A DNA stretch of 64,000 nt, from positions 1,834,569 to 1,898,568 of the forward strand of contig CM030936.1 in the NCBI GenBank assembly GCA_018136815.1. Reading direction: 5' to 3'. The stretch comes from Isochrysis galbana. Taxonomy: Eukaryota; Haptophyta; Isochrysidales; Isochrysidaceae. Within the stretch, counting starts at the first letter, position 1. Each line of letters opens with the position of its first letter. Made by a program: the position numbers and the translations under genes. Shown piece by piece: positions 63,280 to 64,000 of this stretch. A model generated the notes under the pieces. It searched no databases. It worked only from the letters and a program-made list of their open reading frames with translations, and had not been told where the DNA came from.

Positions 63280-63960
63280 TCAAAGAGCAAGAGCTGCGCC
63301 CACCTCTGCAGCGATTGCACTTAGACGTTTGGCGAGACCAATGTGCTCCGCAGCTCCGGCACACACCTCGATCACGCTCGGCGTCTTCCGGGCCTGTGCA
63401 GCGTCGTAGGCTGCCGCAAATCCTTCGCGGGTGGTGGCGAAGGTGTACGGCAGGCCGAAGCCCTCGCAAACAAGACCGAAGCGGTGCGGGTGGGGCGTGT
63501 CGAAGTATGGCGAAAACACCTCGGTGTACTGTGCGACAGGCAAGGATCGGAATATGCCACCACCCGCATTGTTGAGTACGACGAGCGTGAGCGGCAACTC
63601 TTGCTGGCTTACCAGTGCGAGGGCGGAAAGGTCATGTAGCGCGGCGAGATCTCCAATTACGAGCGTGCACCGGGCGCCTGCGCTCGCCGCCGTCACACCA
63701 AGTGCCGTGTGGATGATGCCATCAATCCCACTGGCGCCGCGATTGCAATGCACGACTGGTGCACGGGCGCAGTAAGTGTCGATGTGGCGGATGGGGCCAG
63801 AGTTAGAACTAAAGAGGATGGACTGTGCACCACCAGTTGGCTTCGACAGCATCTCGCATATATATCGACAAGTCCACAGCTCGCTAAGCAGCGTGTCGTT
63901 GGCCAAATCGCGCTCGATGGCTTTTTCAAGGGCGCGCGAAGCGGAGCATAGCGAAAGCAA
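63280..63960 (-). CDS. menD: MenD, SEPHCHC synthase (C-terminal part; possibly part of a PHYLLO protein)
   Basis: Thiamine-diphosphate enzyme that adds a succinyl-semialdehyde unit from 2-oxoglutarate to isochorismate in phylloquinone/menaquinone synthesis. The frame contains the MenD-specific CNRGASGIDGIIHTALGV, TLVIGDLAALHDLSALALVS (ThDP-binding GDL...LHDL) and LPLTLVVLNNAGGGIFRSLP blocks, then FDTPHPHRFG, and ends with stop at 63280. The N-terminal two-thirds of the enzyme must lie beyond the right edge or in upstream exons; SNSGPIRHIDTY matches the central domain. In algae and plants this domain is often fused to MenF, MenC and MenH as PHYLLO, which cannot be judged here. Confidence 0.9.
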   Translation of the reverse strand: MLSLCSASRALEKAIERDLANDTLLSELWTCRYICEMLSKPTGGAQSILFSSNSGPIRHIDTYCARAPVVHCNRGASGIDGIIHTALGVTAASAGARCTLVIGDLAALHDLSALALVSQQELPLTLVVLNNAGGGIFRSLPVAQYTEVFSPYFDTPHPHRFGLVCEGFGLPYTFATTREGFAAAYDAAQARKTPSVIEVCAGAAEHIGLAKRLSAIAAEVGAALAL

Positions 63961-64000
63961 TGGGTTCGGCGGTAACCTAGATTGTCCTAGGCGCGTGTGT

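Overview
The window is nuclear DNA of a GC-rich eukaryote, most likely a unicellular alga with a complex (secondary) plastid. A haptophyte fits best, but this is inference: the genes are broken by short GT-AG and some GC-AG introns, several products start with a signal-peptide-like segment, and MenD (phylloquinone synthesis), PanB-PanC (vitamin B5) and RUS/DUF647 genes point to a photosynthetic lineage. No prokaryotic operon layout is seen. A 100-base run of N at 5063-5162 is an assembly gap.

Host genes, left to right: a three-exon coiled-coil protein (56-4604,+); a HAD/Cof-like phosphatase cut by the gap (5163-5604,-); methionine aminopeptidase 2 (11153-13181,-); a SETD/Rubisco-LSMT type SET-domain methyltransferase (16164-18194,+); a plastid-targeted TIM-barrel-like protein (20898-21821,-); a fused ketopantoate hydroxymethyltransferase-pantothenate synthetase (22606-25284,+); a mitochondrial-carrier-family protein (28486-30027,-); a small protein with a LOTUS-like fold pattern (30459-31016,+); a four-exon RsuA/RluB-type pseudouridine synthase (32295-34161,-); a five-exon cyclin T/K-like protein (48121-49767,+); a RUS/DUF647 protein (53940-55319,+); an ankyrin-repeat protein (56945-57490,-); a two-exon glycosyltransferase-like gene (58494-60215,-); and the C-terminal part of MenD (63280-63960,-). 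Most exon joins were found by eye, by matching reading phase and protein-family continuity.

The rest is dense mobile DNA. At 6371-10560 lies a 4.19-kb terminal-inverted-repeat element with a perfect 7-bp target duplication. It carries ten copies of a very regular 202-203-bp satellite and a nested retroposon with its own 18-bp target duplication. At 36281-42616 is an intact 2,111-codon Ty3/gypsy chromoviral polyprotein whose N-terminus is a phage-type cytosine DNA-methyltransferase-like domain; this is the most striking object in the window. Next to it is a piggyBac-type transposase gene (44217-46397,-). A 1,015-bp mariner/Stowaway-like element with 19-bp perfect inverted ends and TA duplications lies at 61818-62832. 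Fragments of gypsy, copia and a further reverse transcriptase family, and at least six dispersed GC-rich repeat families, fill the spaces between genes. Many of these repeat modules end in short AT-rich palindromes whose arms differ between copies but still pair.

Long GA/CT microsatellites and G-runs sit in promoters and first introns (5640-6240, 13860-14220, 22098-22260, 33213-34020, 47536-48070, 53830-53920). They generate many spurious open frames, which have been left out.
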